Below, piece after piece: positions 28,358 to 39,721 of a stretch of 64,000 bases of DNA. The stretch spans positions 124,001-188,000 of the forward strand of contig RXJQ01000025.1 of the NCBI GenBank assembly GCA_003963115.1, in the 5' to 3' direction. This DNA comes from Burkholderiales bacterium (GTDB taxonomy: Bacteria > Pseudomonadota > Gammaproteobacteria > Burkholderiales > Burkholderiaceae_C). A program made the position numbers and the translations under genes. Positions within the stretch are counted from its first letter, which is position 1, and the number at the start of each line of letters is the position of its first letter. Under the pieces are notes generated by a model, which saw only the letters and a program-made list of their open reading frames with translations, was not told where the DNA came from and did not search any database.

Positions 28358-29197
28358 ATGACGACCGCTCCGCGCCTGCCCATCAGTCTGGAGTTCTTCC
28401 CCCCCAAAACCCCCGAGGGCGTGGACAAGCTGGCCGCCGTGCGCCAGCAGCTCTACCCGCTGGGGCCCGAGTACTGCTCGGTGACCTATGGCGCGGGTGG
28501 CTCCACGCAAGACGGCACCATCCAGACCGTGCGCGCCATCCTCAGCGAAGGCTTTGACGCGGCGCCCCATTTCTCCTGCATCGGCGCCAGCAAGGCCTCG
28601 GTGCGCGAGCAGCTCGCCCAGTTCAAGGCTGACGGCATCAAGCGCCTGGTGGCCCTGCGCGGCGATCTGCCCAGCGGCTACGGCGGTTTTGGCGAGTTCC
28701 GCTACGCCAGCGAACTCGTGGCCTTCATCCGCGAGGAAACCGGCCCGCACTTCCACATCGAGGTGGGTGCCTATCCCGAGATGCACCCGCAGGCACGCAA
28801 TCCGCAGGCCGACCTGCAGGCCTATGTGGCCAAGGTCAAGGCTGGTGCCGATGTGGCCTTGACGCAGTACTTCTTCAACGCGGACGCCTATTTCCGTTTT
28901 GTCGAAGACGCGACCAAGGCGGGCGCCGCCATCCCGGTGATCCCTGGGATCATGCCCATCACCAACTCGACGCAGCTGATGCGCTTCTCGGACGCCTGTG
29001 GCGCCGAGATCCCGCGCTGGATCCGCACGCGCCTGGAAGGCTATGGCGATGACAAGGCCTCCATCCAGGCTTTCGGGCTGGACGTGGTCTCGGCCTTGTG
29101 CGAGCGCCTGCGTGAGGGCGGCGTACCTGGCCTGCACTTCTACACGATGAACCAGTCGGGTGCCGTGCTGGCCATCTGCCAGCGCCTGGGCTTGTGA
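28358..29197 (+). CDS. metF: Methylenetetrahydrofolate reductase
   Basis: ISLEFFPPKTPEG...CSVTYGAGGSTQDGT...VALRGDLP...GLHFYTMNQSG. Confidence 0.97.
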   Translation: MTTAPRLPISLEFFPPKTPEGVDKLAAVRQQLYPLGPEYCSVTYGAGGSTQDGTIQTVRAILSEGFDAAPHFSCIGASKASVREQLAQFKADGIKRLVALRGDLPSGYGGFGEFRYASELVAFIREETGPHFHIEVGAYPEMHPQARNPQADLQAYVAKVKAGADVALTQYFFNADAYFRFVEDATKAGAAIPVIPGIMPITNSTQLMRFSDACGAEIPRWIRTRLEGYGDDKASIQAFGLDVVSALCERLREGGVPGLHFYTMNQSGAVLAICQRLGL

Positions 29198-29396
29198 GGC
29201 ACGCGCTGTTGCCTGGCCGCATCGCGGACTTCTGATCTGGCGCAAACCCGGCCAGCTTTGGCACCGGGCGCTTGCCGCCGGCCTTGGCCGAGTTGATGCA
29301 GCACAAGTTTGGGCCAGGGTGATCTTGCTGGAATGGTTGCATGGAGGCCGTTTTGACGTGGCCTCTGCAACCTAGCCACAAGAAGGATCACCCATC

Positions 29397-30020
29397 ATGA
29401 ACGCCCTTTCCCTTCGCGCCCGCCTGATTGCCCTGGCCGCCTTGACTTGCGCGGTCGCTGTGCCGGCCCATGCCGGCGACTTCATGGTCCGCGCGCGTGC
29501 GCTCTACCTGGATCCGGCCAATGAAAGCACCGGCACGCTCGACGCGCTCGGCGGCGTCACGGTCAACAGCAAGTACATCTGGGAAGTGGATGCGTCCTAT
29601 TTCGTCACGCCCAATGTGGCCTTCGAGTTGATCGCCACCACGCCGCAAAAGCAGACCGTCTCGCTCAACGGCAGCAAGATCGGCACCCTGCGCCACCTGC
29701 CCCCGACCCTGACTGTGCAGTACCACTTCGCACCCAGCAACCCGACAGTGCGTCCATATATCGGTGCTGGGATCAACTACACGCACTTCTCGGGTGTCAA
29801 CCTGAGCCTGGGCGGCACGCCGCTGGAGATTGATCGCAACAGCTGGGGCACGGCCGTCCAGTTCGGCGCGGACTTCCCGATCAACAACAATCTGTACTTC
29901 AACGTTGACTTCAAGAAGATCGACATCCGCACCGACGTGACCCACCCCACGCTGGGCAATGTGGGCACCGTCAAGATCGACCCCGTTCTGTTCGGCATCG
30001 GGATTGGCTACCGCTTCTAA
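29397..30020 (+). CDS. OmpW-family outer membrane protein
   Basis: Signal peptide; ADFMVRARALYLDP, TPNVAFELIATTPQKQTV, LPPTLTVQYHF, VRPYIGAGINYTHF, C-terminal GIGYRF. Confidence 0.93.
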   Translation: MNALSLRARLIALAALTCAVAVPAHAGDFMVRARALYLDPANESTGTLDALGGVTVNSKYIWEVDASYFVTPNVAFELIATTPQKQTVSLNGSKIGTLRHLPPTLTVQYHFAPSNPTVRPYIGAGINYTHFSGVNLSLGGTPLEIDRNSWGTAVQFGADFPINNNLYFNVDFKKIDIRTDVTHPTLGNVGTVKIDPVLFGIGIGYRF

Positions 30021-30035
30021 GTGCGGCAACCAAAC

Positions 30036-30064
30036 AAAAGAGCTCCCCGCAGGGAGCTCTTTTT
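30036..30064 (+). terminator. Rho-independent terminator of the ompW-like gene
   Basis: AAAAGAGCTCCCCGCAGGGAGCTCTTTTT. Confidence 0.9.
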
Positions 30065-30088
30065 CATTGGCTTGATCGACGTATCGAC

Positions 30089-30775
30089 TCAGGCGGCCAT
30101 CTTGCGGCGAGCCGTCAGGGCGATGCCGACCAGGCCCAGACCCATCAGGGCGTAGGTGCCGGGCTCGGGAACGGCCGGGGTCACGGTACCGATATTCACC
30201 GACTTCACGATGCTGGCCACGAATGCCATACTGGTGGGGTCGACGCCGTTGTTGGTCAGGAAGGTCTGGAAAGCGTCAGACAGCACGAAGTTGCTTGCAG
30301 ACAGGTTCAGGGTGCGGGTGCTGGCCGAAGTGCTGACGTTGCCCAGTGCACTGCCACCGAAGTCACCGGCAACCGTCGTGGCTGTCAACAGGGACTGGTT
30401 GGTCAGGTTCAGCAGCAAGCCGGCGCTGATGTCGCCAAACAGGCTGTTGGTGGACGCGTCATAGGAGAAATTGAGCAGCTTGACGGTGGACAGTCCCTTC
30501 TTGAGCGACAGGCCAGCGCCAGAGGCGAAGGTGATGTCAATCGGACCGGGGCTGGTCGCCAGCGACACCGCCGACACGGGGTCGGTCAGCACGCCGGTCG
30601 AGCTGTTGTAGGTTGCGGAACCCACGTTGGAAACGGTGTAGCCATTGGTGGTCAGGTAGCTGGTGTCCAGCGTGACCGAGGCGCTCGTTGCCGTGAAAGG
30701 CTGATTCGTTGCGGCGGATGCAGCGGTGGCAGCCACGGCCAGGAACGCCATACTGAACTGCTTGAAATACTTCAT
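30089..30775 (-). CDS. PEP-CTERM sorting-domain protein
   Basis: Signal peptide MKYFKQFSMAFLAVAATAASA; C-terminal VPEPGTYALMGLGLVGIALTARRKMAA. Confidence 0.92.
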   Translation of the reverse strand: MKYFKQFSMAFLAVAATAASAATNQPFTATSASVTLDTSYLTTNGYTVSNVGSATYNSSTGVLTDPVSAVSLATSPGPIDITFASGAGLSLKKGLSTVKLLNFSYDASTNSLFGDISAGLLLNLTNQSLLTATTVAGDFGGSALGNVSTSASTRTLNLSASNFVLSDAFQTFLTNNGVDPTSMAFVASIVKSVNIGTVTPAVPEPGTYALMGLGLVGIALTARRKMAA

Positions 30776-30923
30776 GTTCACGTCCTTGTTTCGGTTGGTA
30801 TGTGGGGCACTGCTGATTAGCCCTCTTTTGAAGAGGCCCTTGTGGGCCATGGACGTGATGATGACGGCTATCCGGCGATTAACGCCTAGGGTTCCCTCTT
30901 GGTCCCCCCGAAACTGGGGGGCG

Positions 30924-31502
30924 TTAAGCGTCCCAGGTGTTGCTTTCTGTAAGGACGGCCATCAGCGGGATGTCGTGAGACTCGGGTTGAAGCAAGTTGG
31001 CGTCGATGCGCCCGGCGTCCCAGGCCACCCCGATGGCCGTGACCTCGGGATGCGCGGCCAGAAAGCGGTCGAAATAACCGCCGCCATAGCCCAGTCGCCA
31101 ACCCTCGGTGGTGAAGCCCACGCAAGGCACCAGCACCACGTCGGGCACGACGGGTTTGCCCGCTGAACTGGGGATGCCACATTCATCCCGCGTACCAGGC
31201 TCTTGGCCGTCCCATGCACGGAAATGCATCTGAGCCGGGCTTTTTTGGGCATGCGGCAGGGCGAGTTGGCAGGCGAATGCCGAACGCGCTGCCAAGGCCG
31301 CGTCCCTTGGGTTAAATTCGCCTTGCATAGGCCAGTACAACCCCAGGCAGTCGGGCTCCAGTTGAGCCAGTACGGCCATCACCCGTTCATGCAAGGCGGC
31401 TTGTGCCTGCGCGGCTTGCGGCGTGTCCATCCACGCCTTGCGGGCCGCCAGCAGGCGTTGTCGCCAGTCGGCGCGGGTGAGCGGCGGATTGTTCGAGGCC
31501 AT
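30924..31502 (-). CDS. 5-formyltetrahydrofolate cyclo-ligase
   Basis: VLVPCVGFTTEGWRLGYGGGYFDRFLA; N-terminal RQRLLAARKAW. Confidence 0.93.
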   Translation of the reverse strand: MASNNPPLTRADWRQRLLAARKAWMDTPQAAQAQAALHERVMAVLAQLEPDCLGLYWPMQGEFNPRDAALAARSAFACQLALPHAQKSPAQMHFRAWDGQEPGTRDECGIPSSAGKPVVPDVVLVPCVGFTTEGWRLGYGGGYFDRFLAAHPEVTAIGVAWDAGRIDANLLQPESHDIPLMAVLTESNTWDA

Positions 31503-31519
31503 AACAAAAGGTTACTCCA

Positions 31520-33790
31520 TTGCGAATCACGTACAAGTATGCGTCTTGGGGCGCGGCGGCCCTGTCCAGCTGGACTTTGGCGCTGGGAATGATGACGGCG
31601 CCGGCCTGTCACGCGGCGGCAGACGACAGCACCGTGCAGGACGCCCGCGAAGCGCTGCGGGTGAAGGACAAGGCCAGGCTCCTGGCTGACCGTGACGCTC
31701 TGATTGCCGCGCGCTACCCCTTGGCCCCTTGGGCCGACTACTGGTACTTCCAATTGCGCCTGATGGAAATCGGCCCGACCGAGGTCGATGACTTCCTGGC
31801 GCGCTGGCCCGACGCCTACGTGGCCGACCGGGCGCGCAACGACTGGTTGCTGGAGCTGGGCCATCGACAGGACTGGAAGACCTTCCTGCGCATCCAGCCC
31901 AGCTTTCGCATGAACGACGACCGCGAGGTGAGCTGCCTGGGCGTGCTGGCGCGCTACCAGACCAACGCGCCCATGGAGGGGCCGGGCGACTGGCGCGAAC
32001 AGGCCCGCCAGGCCTGGTGGACCCAGAAGGACGCCGATTTCGGCTGTGACGCCATGGCCCAGGCCCTGGTGGCCGGCCAGGTGCTGGAGCAGCCCGATGT
32101 GTGGCGCAAGCTGCGCCTGGCCATCGAGGCCGACAAGCCCCGCGCCGTGCAGCAAAGCGCCCGCCTGCTGGGGGATGCGCTGGCCCAGGCCGTGAACAAG
32201 CTGATGGGGCAGCCGCAGGCCTTTCTGATGCCGACCGAGAGCAAGAACGGCCTGGGGCCCTCCGGTGGCGACGACAAGCGTCGGGCGCCAGGTTCGTCCA
32301 TCGGGCCGGACGCGCGCAATGGCAAACACAAGGACAAGGGCAAGAACAGGCGCAAAGCCAAGGGCAAGCCAGACCTGACGCCCTTGCCCGTGGGCGTGCC
32401 GCTCGAAGCAGAGGGGCCGCTGAACCTGCTGGCCTTCATCCGCTGGGCGGGCATGGACCCGACTGCGGCGGCCGAGGCCATCGAGGTATCGGCCAATCGC
32501 AGCCGCTGGCGCTGGACGGCCGAGGAAACGGCCTGGGCCTGGGCACAACTGGGGCACGCGGCGGCCTGGCGCCTGTTGCCGGAGGCGTCCGACTATTTCG
32601 AGCGGGCCTTGACCGATCGTGCGCTGGCGGCCGGCACGGGCGAGTTGCGCCCGGGCGGTTCGCGTTTGACAGTGGCCTGGTCGCCCGAGACGCTGGCCTG
32701 GATGGCGCGTGCGGGTGTGCGCGCGGCTTCGGCGGGTAAAACAGAGCGCTGGACGCTGGTGGAGCAGGCCATCGACGTGATGGCACCTGATCAGCAGCAG
32801 GACACGGCCTGGTTGTACTGGAAGGCCAAGGCGCTGCAAGCGCGCGTGAAAGGTCAGACGAGCCCGGCAACGGAGCCCGTGCGCCAGCAGGCGCGCGAGC
32901 TGCTCATCCGCGTGGCCAACCCTCTGACCTTCTATGGCCAGCTGGCGTCCGAGGAACTGTCTGGCGCGCCGGCCAAATCGCTGCCCAAGCCCCCACCCGT
33001 GAGCGAGGCCGAACTGGCTGACGCGCGTGCCATGCCGGGCATCGATCGGGCTTTCCGCATGCTGGACCTGGGCTGGCGCGGCGAGGCCATCCGAGAGTGG
33101 AATTTCACCTTGTCCTATGCCAAGGTGGGCGGCCTGAGTGACCGTGAGCTGCTGGCCGTGGCCGAAGAGGCCTGCCGCCGTGAGGTCTGGGACCGCTGCA
33201 TCAATTCCAGCGAGCGCACGCGCCAGGAGATCAACCTCGACCAGCGCTACCCCACGCCCTTCAGGCAGGATGTGCTGACTGCGGCGCGCGAAGTCGGGCT
33301 GGACGCCGCCTACATGTATGGTCTGATCCGCCAGGAATCGCGCTTCATCGTGGCGGCCAAGTCCAGTGTGGGCGCCTCGGGCCTGATGCAGGTGATGCCT
33401 GCCACGGCGGCCTGGACGGCGCGCAAGCTGGGGATCGACTACAAGCCCGACCTCATCACCGACCGCATGACCAATCTGCGCATCGGCGCGGGCTACCTCA
33501 AGCTGGTGCTGGACGATTTCCAGGGCGCGCAGGCCATGGCGGCGGCGGCCTACAACGCGGGGCCGTCACGGCCACGTCGCTGGCGCGAGGGTCCGCGCAT
33601 CGACTCGGTGGCCTGGGTGGAGAACATCCCTTTCAACGAGACGCGTGACTACGTCAAGAAGGTGCTCGCCAACGCCACGGTCTACGCCAACGTGCTCAAT
33701 GGCAAGGCGTTGTCCGTGCGCAGCCGCCTGGGGGCGACCATCGGGCCACGCGCCTCGAACGCGCCACCCACCGAGGACGATCTGCCCTGA
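31520..33790 (+). CDS. Soluble lytic murein transglycosylase (Slt-like)
   Basis: MYGLIRQESRFIVAAKSSVGASGLMQVMPATAAWTAR...MAAAAYNAGPSRPRRWRE; superhelical N-terminal region. Confidence 0.93.
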   Translation: MRITYKYASWGAAALSSWTLALGMMTAPACHAAADDSTVQDAREALRVKDKARLLADRDALIAARYPLAPWADYWYFQLRLMEIGPTEVDDFLARWPDAYVADRARNDWLLELGHRQDWKTFLRIQPSFRMNDDREVSCLGVLARYQTNAPMEGPGDWREQARQAWWTQKDADFGCDAMAQALVAGQVLEQPDVWRKLRLAIEADKPRAVQQSARLLGDALAQAVNKLMGQPQAFLMPTESKNGLGPSGGDDKRRAPGSSIGPDARNGKHKDKGKNRRKAKGKPDLTPLPVGVPLEAEGPLNLLAFIRWAGMDPTAAAEAIEVSANRSRWRWTAEETAWAWAQLGHAAAWRLLPEASDYFERALTDRALAAGTGELRPGGSRLTVAWSPETLAWMARAGVRAASAGKTERWTLVEQAIDVMAPDQQQDTAWLYWKAKALQARVKGQTSPATEPVRQQARELLIRVANPLTFYGQLASEELSGAPAKSLPKPPPVSEAELADARAMPGIDRAFRMLDLGWRGEAIREWNFTLSYAKVGGLSDRELLAVAEEACRREVWDRCINSSERTRQEINLDQRYPTPFRQDVLTAAREVGLDAAYMYGLIRQESRFIVAAKSSVGASGLMQVMPATAAWTARKLGIDYKPDLITDRMTNLRIGAGYLKLVLDDFQGAQAMAAAAYNAGPSRPRRWREGPRIDSVAWVENIPFNETRDYVKKVLANATVYANVLNGKALSVRSRLGATIGPRASNAPPTEDDLP

Positions 33791-33792
33791 TG

Positions 33793-33830
33793 AAAGAAAA
33801 ACCGGGCTCGGTCACGAAGACCGGCCCGGT
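33793..33830 (-). terminator. Rho-independent terminator of the barstar-like gene
   Basis: Minus strand ACCGGGCCGGTCTTCGTGACCGAGCCCGGT followed by TTTTCTTTC. Confidence 0.75.
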
Positions 33831-33863
33831 CGGCTTGATGGCTTGCTTGAGGCTGGTGTCAGC

Positions 33864-34463
33864 TCAGGCGGCGGCCAGCAGCGCGGAAGTGTCGAACACG
33901 CTGCTCATGGGCGGCAGGTTCATGATCATCGGCTGCGGGGCATTCTTGGAGACCTTGGCGGGCTTGACGTTGGGGTCGTTCTGAGCGATTTCGGCCTTGT
34001 CCCAGTTGCCGGCCGATTCCTTGCCCGACACGGCGATCGAGTAGAACACGCGGAAAGCAACCTTGCGCTCAGCCCAGAAGTCGGCGGCGTCGCGGAAGGC
34101 ATCGAGCAGCAGCTCACGGGTTTCGCGGTCGCACTTGTTGCCATCGGGGATCAGCTCGAGCACCACGACGAAGCCCGGCTGCGGGCCCGACTTGTGGACC
34201 AAGTCGGTCATACAGTCGTACAGGGCGTCGAGGTTCTTGCCGAAGTGGTCCGGGAACAGGAAGTCACGGGCGATGATGTCCAACACGTCCTGCTTGTTCT
34301 GAGCGGCGCTCAGGTTGGTGTAGAGGAAGTGCTGGCCTGAGGCATTGGCCGCCTGTTGCAAATCTTCCGGGCGGAAAGCGCGGATGGATTGGACGATGTT
34401 GGGTCGAATGGATTGCAACAACATGATCGCTTGGGGCCCGGGGTGCATGGAGGAGGGCTTCAT
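33864..34463 (-). CDS. Barstar-family RNase inhibitor
   Basis: DIIARDFLFPDHFGKNLDALYDCMTDLVHK is barstar-like; C-terminal ~50 aa extension. Confidence 0.85.
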   Translation of the reverse strand: MKPSSMHPGPQAIMLLQSIRPNIVQSIRAFRPEDLQQAANASGQHFLYTNLSAAQNKQDVLDIIARDFLFPDHFGKNLDALYDCMTDLVHKSGPQPGFVVVLELIPDGNKCDRETRELLLDAFRDAADFWAERKVAFRVFYSIAVSGKESAGNWDKAEIAQNDPNVKPAKVSKNAPQPMIMNLPPMSSVFDTSALLAAA

Positions 34464-34523
34464 GTCCTTACGAGCATTAGTTAAGGTCAAAGAAAAAGAA
34501 CCTGGGGTGCGTGAAAAAATGCT

Positions 34524-35018
34524 TCAACGCTGTGGATCGATCTGTTGGAAACTCTGATAGTGATCCGCCGTGTAAAAACAAGTTTCAGGCCTTTGTAAAT
34601 CTTTACCTCCGCAAACAATGCGTCGCGCGCCGCGATCGCGTTCGCCTGGGGTAGCTACGGTGTATTCGTGATAAAAGCCGCGCGGCTGACGGGGCAGGAT
34701 GCGTTCCCGGTTGCCAAACACCACACCGTCCTTGGCATAGCGAAAGGGACCACCCGCAACAATACGGCGGTGGACGTCTTGGGCTTGCACAGGAAGGGCA
34801 GACAGTGCCACCGAAGACGAGGTGGCGTTTGTCTCTTGCGGTGCATGGCGACGGGCAAGGGCTTCTGCGGGAAGCCACGCGGTCACACAACTCAGGGCGA
34901 GACCAGTCAGGAAGGCGGCAGACCACGTTTTGGTGATTCTGGCGACCACGGCAGACGCCGCTGGTGTCAAGCCACAACCGCCTGACGAGGTTTCCCTATT
35001 GACTGTGCGGGGCACCAT
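34524..35018 (-). CDS. Secreted guanyl-specific ribonuclease (RNase Sa/barnase/T1 superfamily)
   Basis: Signal-like AAFLTGLALSCVTAWLPAEALA; GPFRYAKDGVVFGNRERILPRQPRGFYHEYTVATPGERDRGARRIVCGG...YTADHYQSFQQID matches the RNase Sa layout including catalytic Glu/Arg/His contexts. Confidence 0.9.
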   Translation of the reverse strand: MVPRTVNRETSSGGCGLTPAASAVVARITKTWSAAFLTGLALSCVTAWLPAEALARRHAPQETNATSSSVALSALPVQAQDVHRRIVAGGPFRYAKDGVVFGNRERILPRQPRGFYHEYTVATPGERDRGARRIVCGGKDLQRPETCFYTADHYQSFQQIDPQR

Positions 35019-35099
35019 GATGCTGTGTTTCCAGCCTTGATCTGTCAGCAATGCAGCTCTTCGTTAAAGACGTGATGCTATAGAAAAGTGCCAAAAAGC

Positions 35100-35141
35100 T
35101 CAAGGCCCCGGGCCTGCCAAAGCAGGCAGTCGGGGCCTTTG
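35100..35141. terminator. Strong bidirectional terminator-like hairpin downstream of maeB
   Basis: AAGGCCCCGGGCCTGCCAAAGCAGGCAGTCGGGGCCTTTGCG. Confidence 0.75.
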
Positions 35142-35220
35142 CGTGGGGGGTTGACAGATTGTGATATAAGCGCCCGCTGCATTTAGCGGGCAACATCAGC
35201 GGACAACATCAGCGAGCAGG

Positions 35221-37515
<2,295 letters not shown>

Positions 37516-37630
37516 GCAGGGCCTTTCGCGGGCAGGCCCTTGGCGCGATGGTGTTGCGCAGGCCTGCCCAGACCCTGCATTGTAGGAAGTTGCGTGGCAG
37601 GTGGACGTGTGGATGTCCGCAAGTGCTTAG

Positions 37631-37903
37631 GGCAATGCTGAATAAGTCCGCGCCGTGCGCGGCGGGATCTTTGCGGGATGAGCCGCCAGGCGCAAAACAG
37701 GGTTCGGGCTGGTGGCCCGCACCCTGTTTTGGAACGCAGGGGATCGCCCGCAAAGGCCCGCCCCCTTCGGGGTTCGGCCCAAATCGGGCGATTGGCTCAC
37801 CAAATCGCTTGCATGTGCCACCAGCACATGCCGCACGATGTTGGCAAGCCACTCATCCCGATTGGGGACGAACGCGCATGGCGGGGACTTATTCAGCATT
37901 GCC
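37631..37903. mobile_element. Candidate IS5-group MITE (273 bp, no transposase)
   Basis: Perfect 19-bp terminal inverted repeats GGCAATGCTGAATAAGTCC / GGACTTATTCAGCATTGCC, flanked by TTAG on both sides (YTAR-type 4-bp target duplication); internal nested hairpins. Confidence 0.9.
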
Positions 37904-39721
37904 TTAGTCTTGGGCTTCCAGACTGGCCGCGATGGCGGCCATGAGGGTGTCGGCGGCCACGGGTTTGTGCAGCACGGGCAGACCTGCGGCCTGGGCCTGT
38001 TTGAGGCGGTCGGGGGCGGTGTCGCCGGTGATGATGATGGCCGGCAGATTGGGGTAGCGCGCGCGCAACTGCTCGACGGCGTTGATGCCGCTTTCGGTGT
38101 TGCGCAGGCGCAAGTCGGCGAGCACGAGATCGGGCTGGCGCTCCATCGTGATGTGCAAGGCTTCATCCGTGCTGGCGGCCAGCATGACGACGCAGCCCAT
38201 GTGCTGGAGCAAGGCTTCCATGCCGGCGCGCACGGCGGCTTCGTCGTCGAGCACCAGCACCTGACACAAGGGCATGGAGGGTTGGGCCTCGCGTGCTTCG
38301 GGTTCGGGTAGGGCTTCCTGCACGCGGCCCGTGCCCTTGGGGATGGTCAGGGTGATGGCGGTGCCTTGGCCGGGTTCGGAGTCCAGCGCCAGTTCCAGAT
38401 AGAGCAAGGCGGCCAGGCGGCGCACGATGGACAGGCCCAGGCCCAGGCCACGGTTGCGATCGCGCTCGGGGTTGTCGACCTGGAAGAACTCCTCGAACAC
38501 CTGCTTGTGCAGGGCTGGAGGAATGCCGCAGCCGGTGTCGATGACGCGGACCTTGACGTGGCCGGCGTCTTCGAAGGCCTCGATGCTGACTTCGCCCTCC
38601 TGCGTGTACTTGACGGCATTGTCCAGCAGGTTGCGTAAGACGCGGCTGAGTTGCTCGATGTCGCTGTTGACGCGCAGCTCGTCGGCGCAAAGCAGGTGCA
38701 GGGCCAGGCCGCGCTGCTGGGCCACGGGTTGGTAGGTGCTGCGCAATTGGTGCAGCAGGGGCGGCAAGGCGAAGTTCTGCCACTCCAGCTTGACCATGCC
38801 GGCGTCGAGCTTGGACATGTCCAGCAGGGTGTTCATCTGCGATTGCAGGGCTGAGAGGGCCTGGTCGATGTGGTCCAGCAGCGTGATGTTGTCGGGTCGG
38901 GTGATCTGCAGGCGCAAGGTCGCGAAGAACAGCGACAGCGAATGCAGGGGCTGGCGCAGGTCATGGCTGGCCGAGGCCAGGAAGCGGGTCTTGGCGGCGT
39001 TGGCGCTTTCGGCCTGTTCCAGCGCGACGCGCAATTGCTGGTTGAGCAAGCCTTCGTTGAGCCGCTTGGCGATGGCCAGCCTGAAGGTGCGGAAGCTGCC
39101 GCGGGCCAGGGCCACCATGGTCACGGAAAACAGCAGCATCATGGGGACCATGGCCTTGCCCAGCCACTGTTCGCTGGAGGCCAACGGGGTCACACCCCAG
39201 GCCAGTGTCAGCGAGCCCATGACGGGCAGCATGTAGCTCATGTACAGCGGCATGTAGCCCGCCGAGGTGTTGATGCCGCCCGTGGTCAGGGCGGCCATGA
39301 TCAGCGTGAGGATGGTCTTGGCGGCATCGGACAGGTGCGGGAAGAAGAACACGGCGGTGGCGTTGGCCAGCCCCGGGATCAAGGGCAGCCAACGGGCGAT
39401 GCTGAGCCGACGGCGTGCCGAGACGCCGGTGCGGGGCAGCAGGCGCCAGCTCAGGTGTCGCACGATCAAGGCCAGCCAGTTGCCGGTGGCCCACATGATC
39501 ACCCAGCTGTGTGGCGTGGTGCTCCAGGCTACGGCCGAGAAGAACAGCACGACCAGGGCGATGGGGACGCTGGTGCGCAGCGACAGTGTTTCGTTTTGCG
39601 CCAGCAGCTCTTCGGCCACGGCTTCGTCGATTTGCTCGGGTGAGACGCTGGCGTGCGCAAGGTTGATGGAGGCGTCGGCTTGCATGGCGTGGGGCGCGGT
39701 GTCAGGAGGCCGGTTGAACAT
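37904..39721 (-). CDS. Membrane hybrid sensor histidine kinase with C-terminal receiver domain
   Basis: FLASASHDLRQPLHSLSLFFATL (H-box), NLLDNAVKYTQEG, DTGCGIPP, RGLGLGLSIVRRLA; receiver VLVLDDEAAVRAGMEALL...DLVLADLRLR. Confidence 0.93.
   Translation of the reverse strand: MFNRPPDTAPHAMQADASINLAHASVSPEQIDEAVAEELLAQNETLSLRTSVPIALVVLFFSAVAWSTTPHSWVIMWATGNWLALIVRHLSWRLLPRTGVSARRRLSIARWLPLIPGLANATAVFFFPHLSDAAKTILTLIMAALTTGGINTSAGYMPLYMSYMLPVMGSLTLAWGVTPLASSEQWLGKAMVPMMLLFSVTMVALARGSFRTFRLAIAKRLNEGLLNQQLRVALEQAESANAAKTRFLASASHDLRQPLHSLSLFFATLRLQITRPDNITLLDHIDQALSALQSQMNTLLDMSKLDAGMVKLEWQNFALPPLLHQLRSTYQPVAQQRGLALHLLCADELRVNSDIEQLSRVLRNLLDNAVKYTQEGEVSIEAFEDAGHVKVRVIDTGCGIPPALHKQVFEEFFQVDNPERDRNRGLGLGLSIVRRLAALLYLELALDSEPGQGTAITLTIPKGTGRVQEALPEPEAREAQPSMPLCQVLVLDDEAAVRAGMEALLQHMGCVVMLAASTDEALHITMERQPDLVLADLRLRNTESGINAVEQLRARYPNLPAIIITGDTAPDRLKQAQAAGLPVLHKPVAADTLMAAIAASLEAQD

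Noticed and set aside
27344-29245. 633-aa minus-strand ORF across tlyA/metF
   Set aside because: Shadow of two clearly recognised plus-strand genes.
30904-30921. CCCCCC-GAAACT-GGGGGG hairpin beside the 5-FCL stop codon
   Set aside because: Could be a weak terminator but lacks a U-tract; not strong enough to annotate separately.
37627-38166. 179-aa ORF reading from the kinase receiver region across the MITE
   Set aside because: Out of frame with the kinase. The apparent extension is MITE DNA and the sequence has no domain signature.
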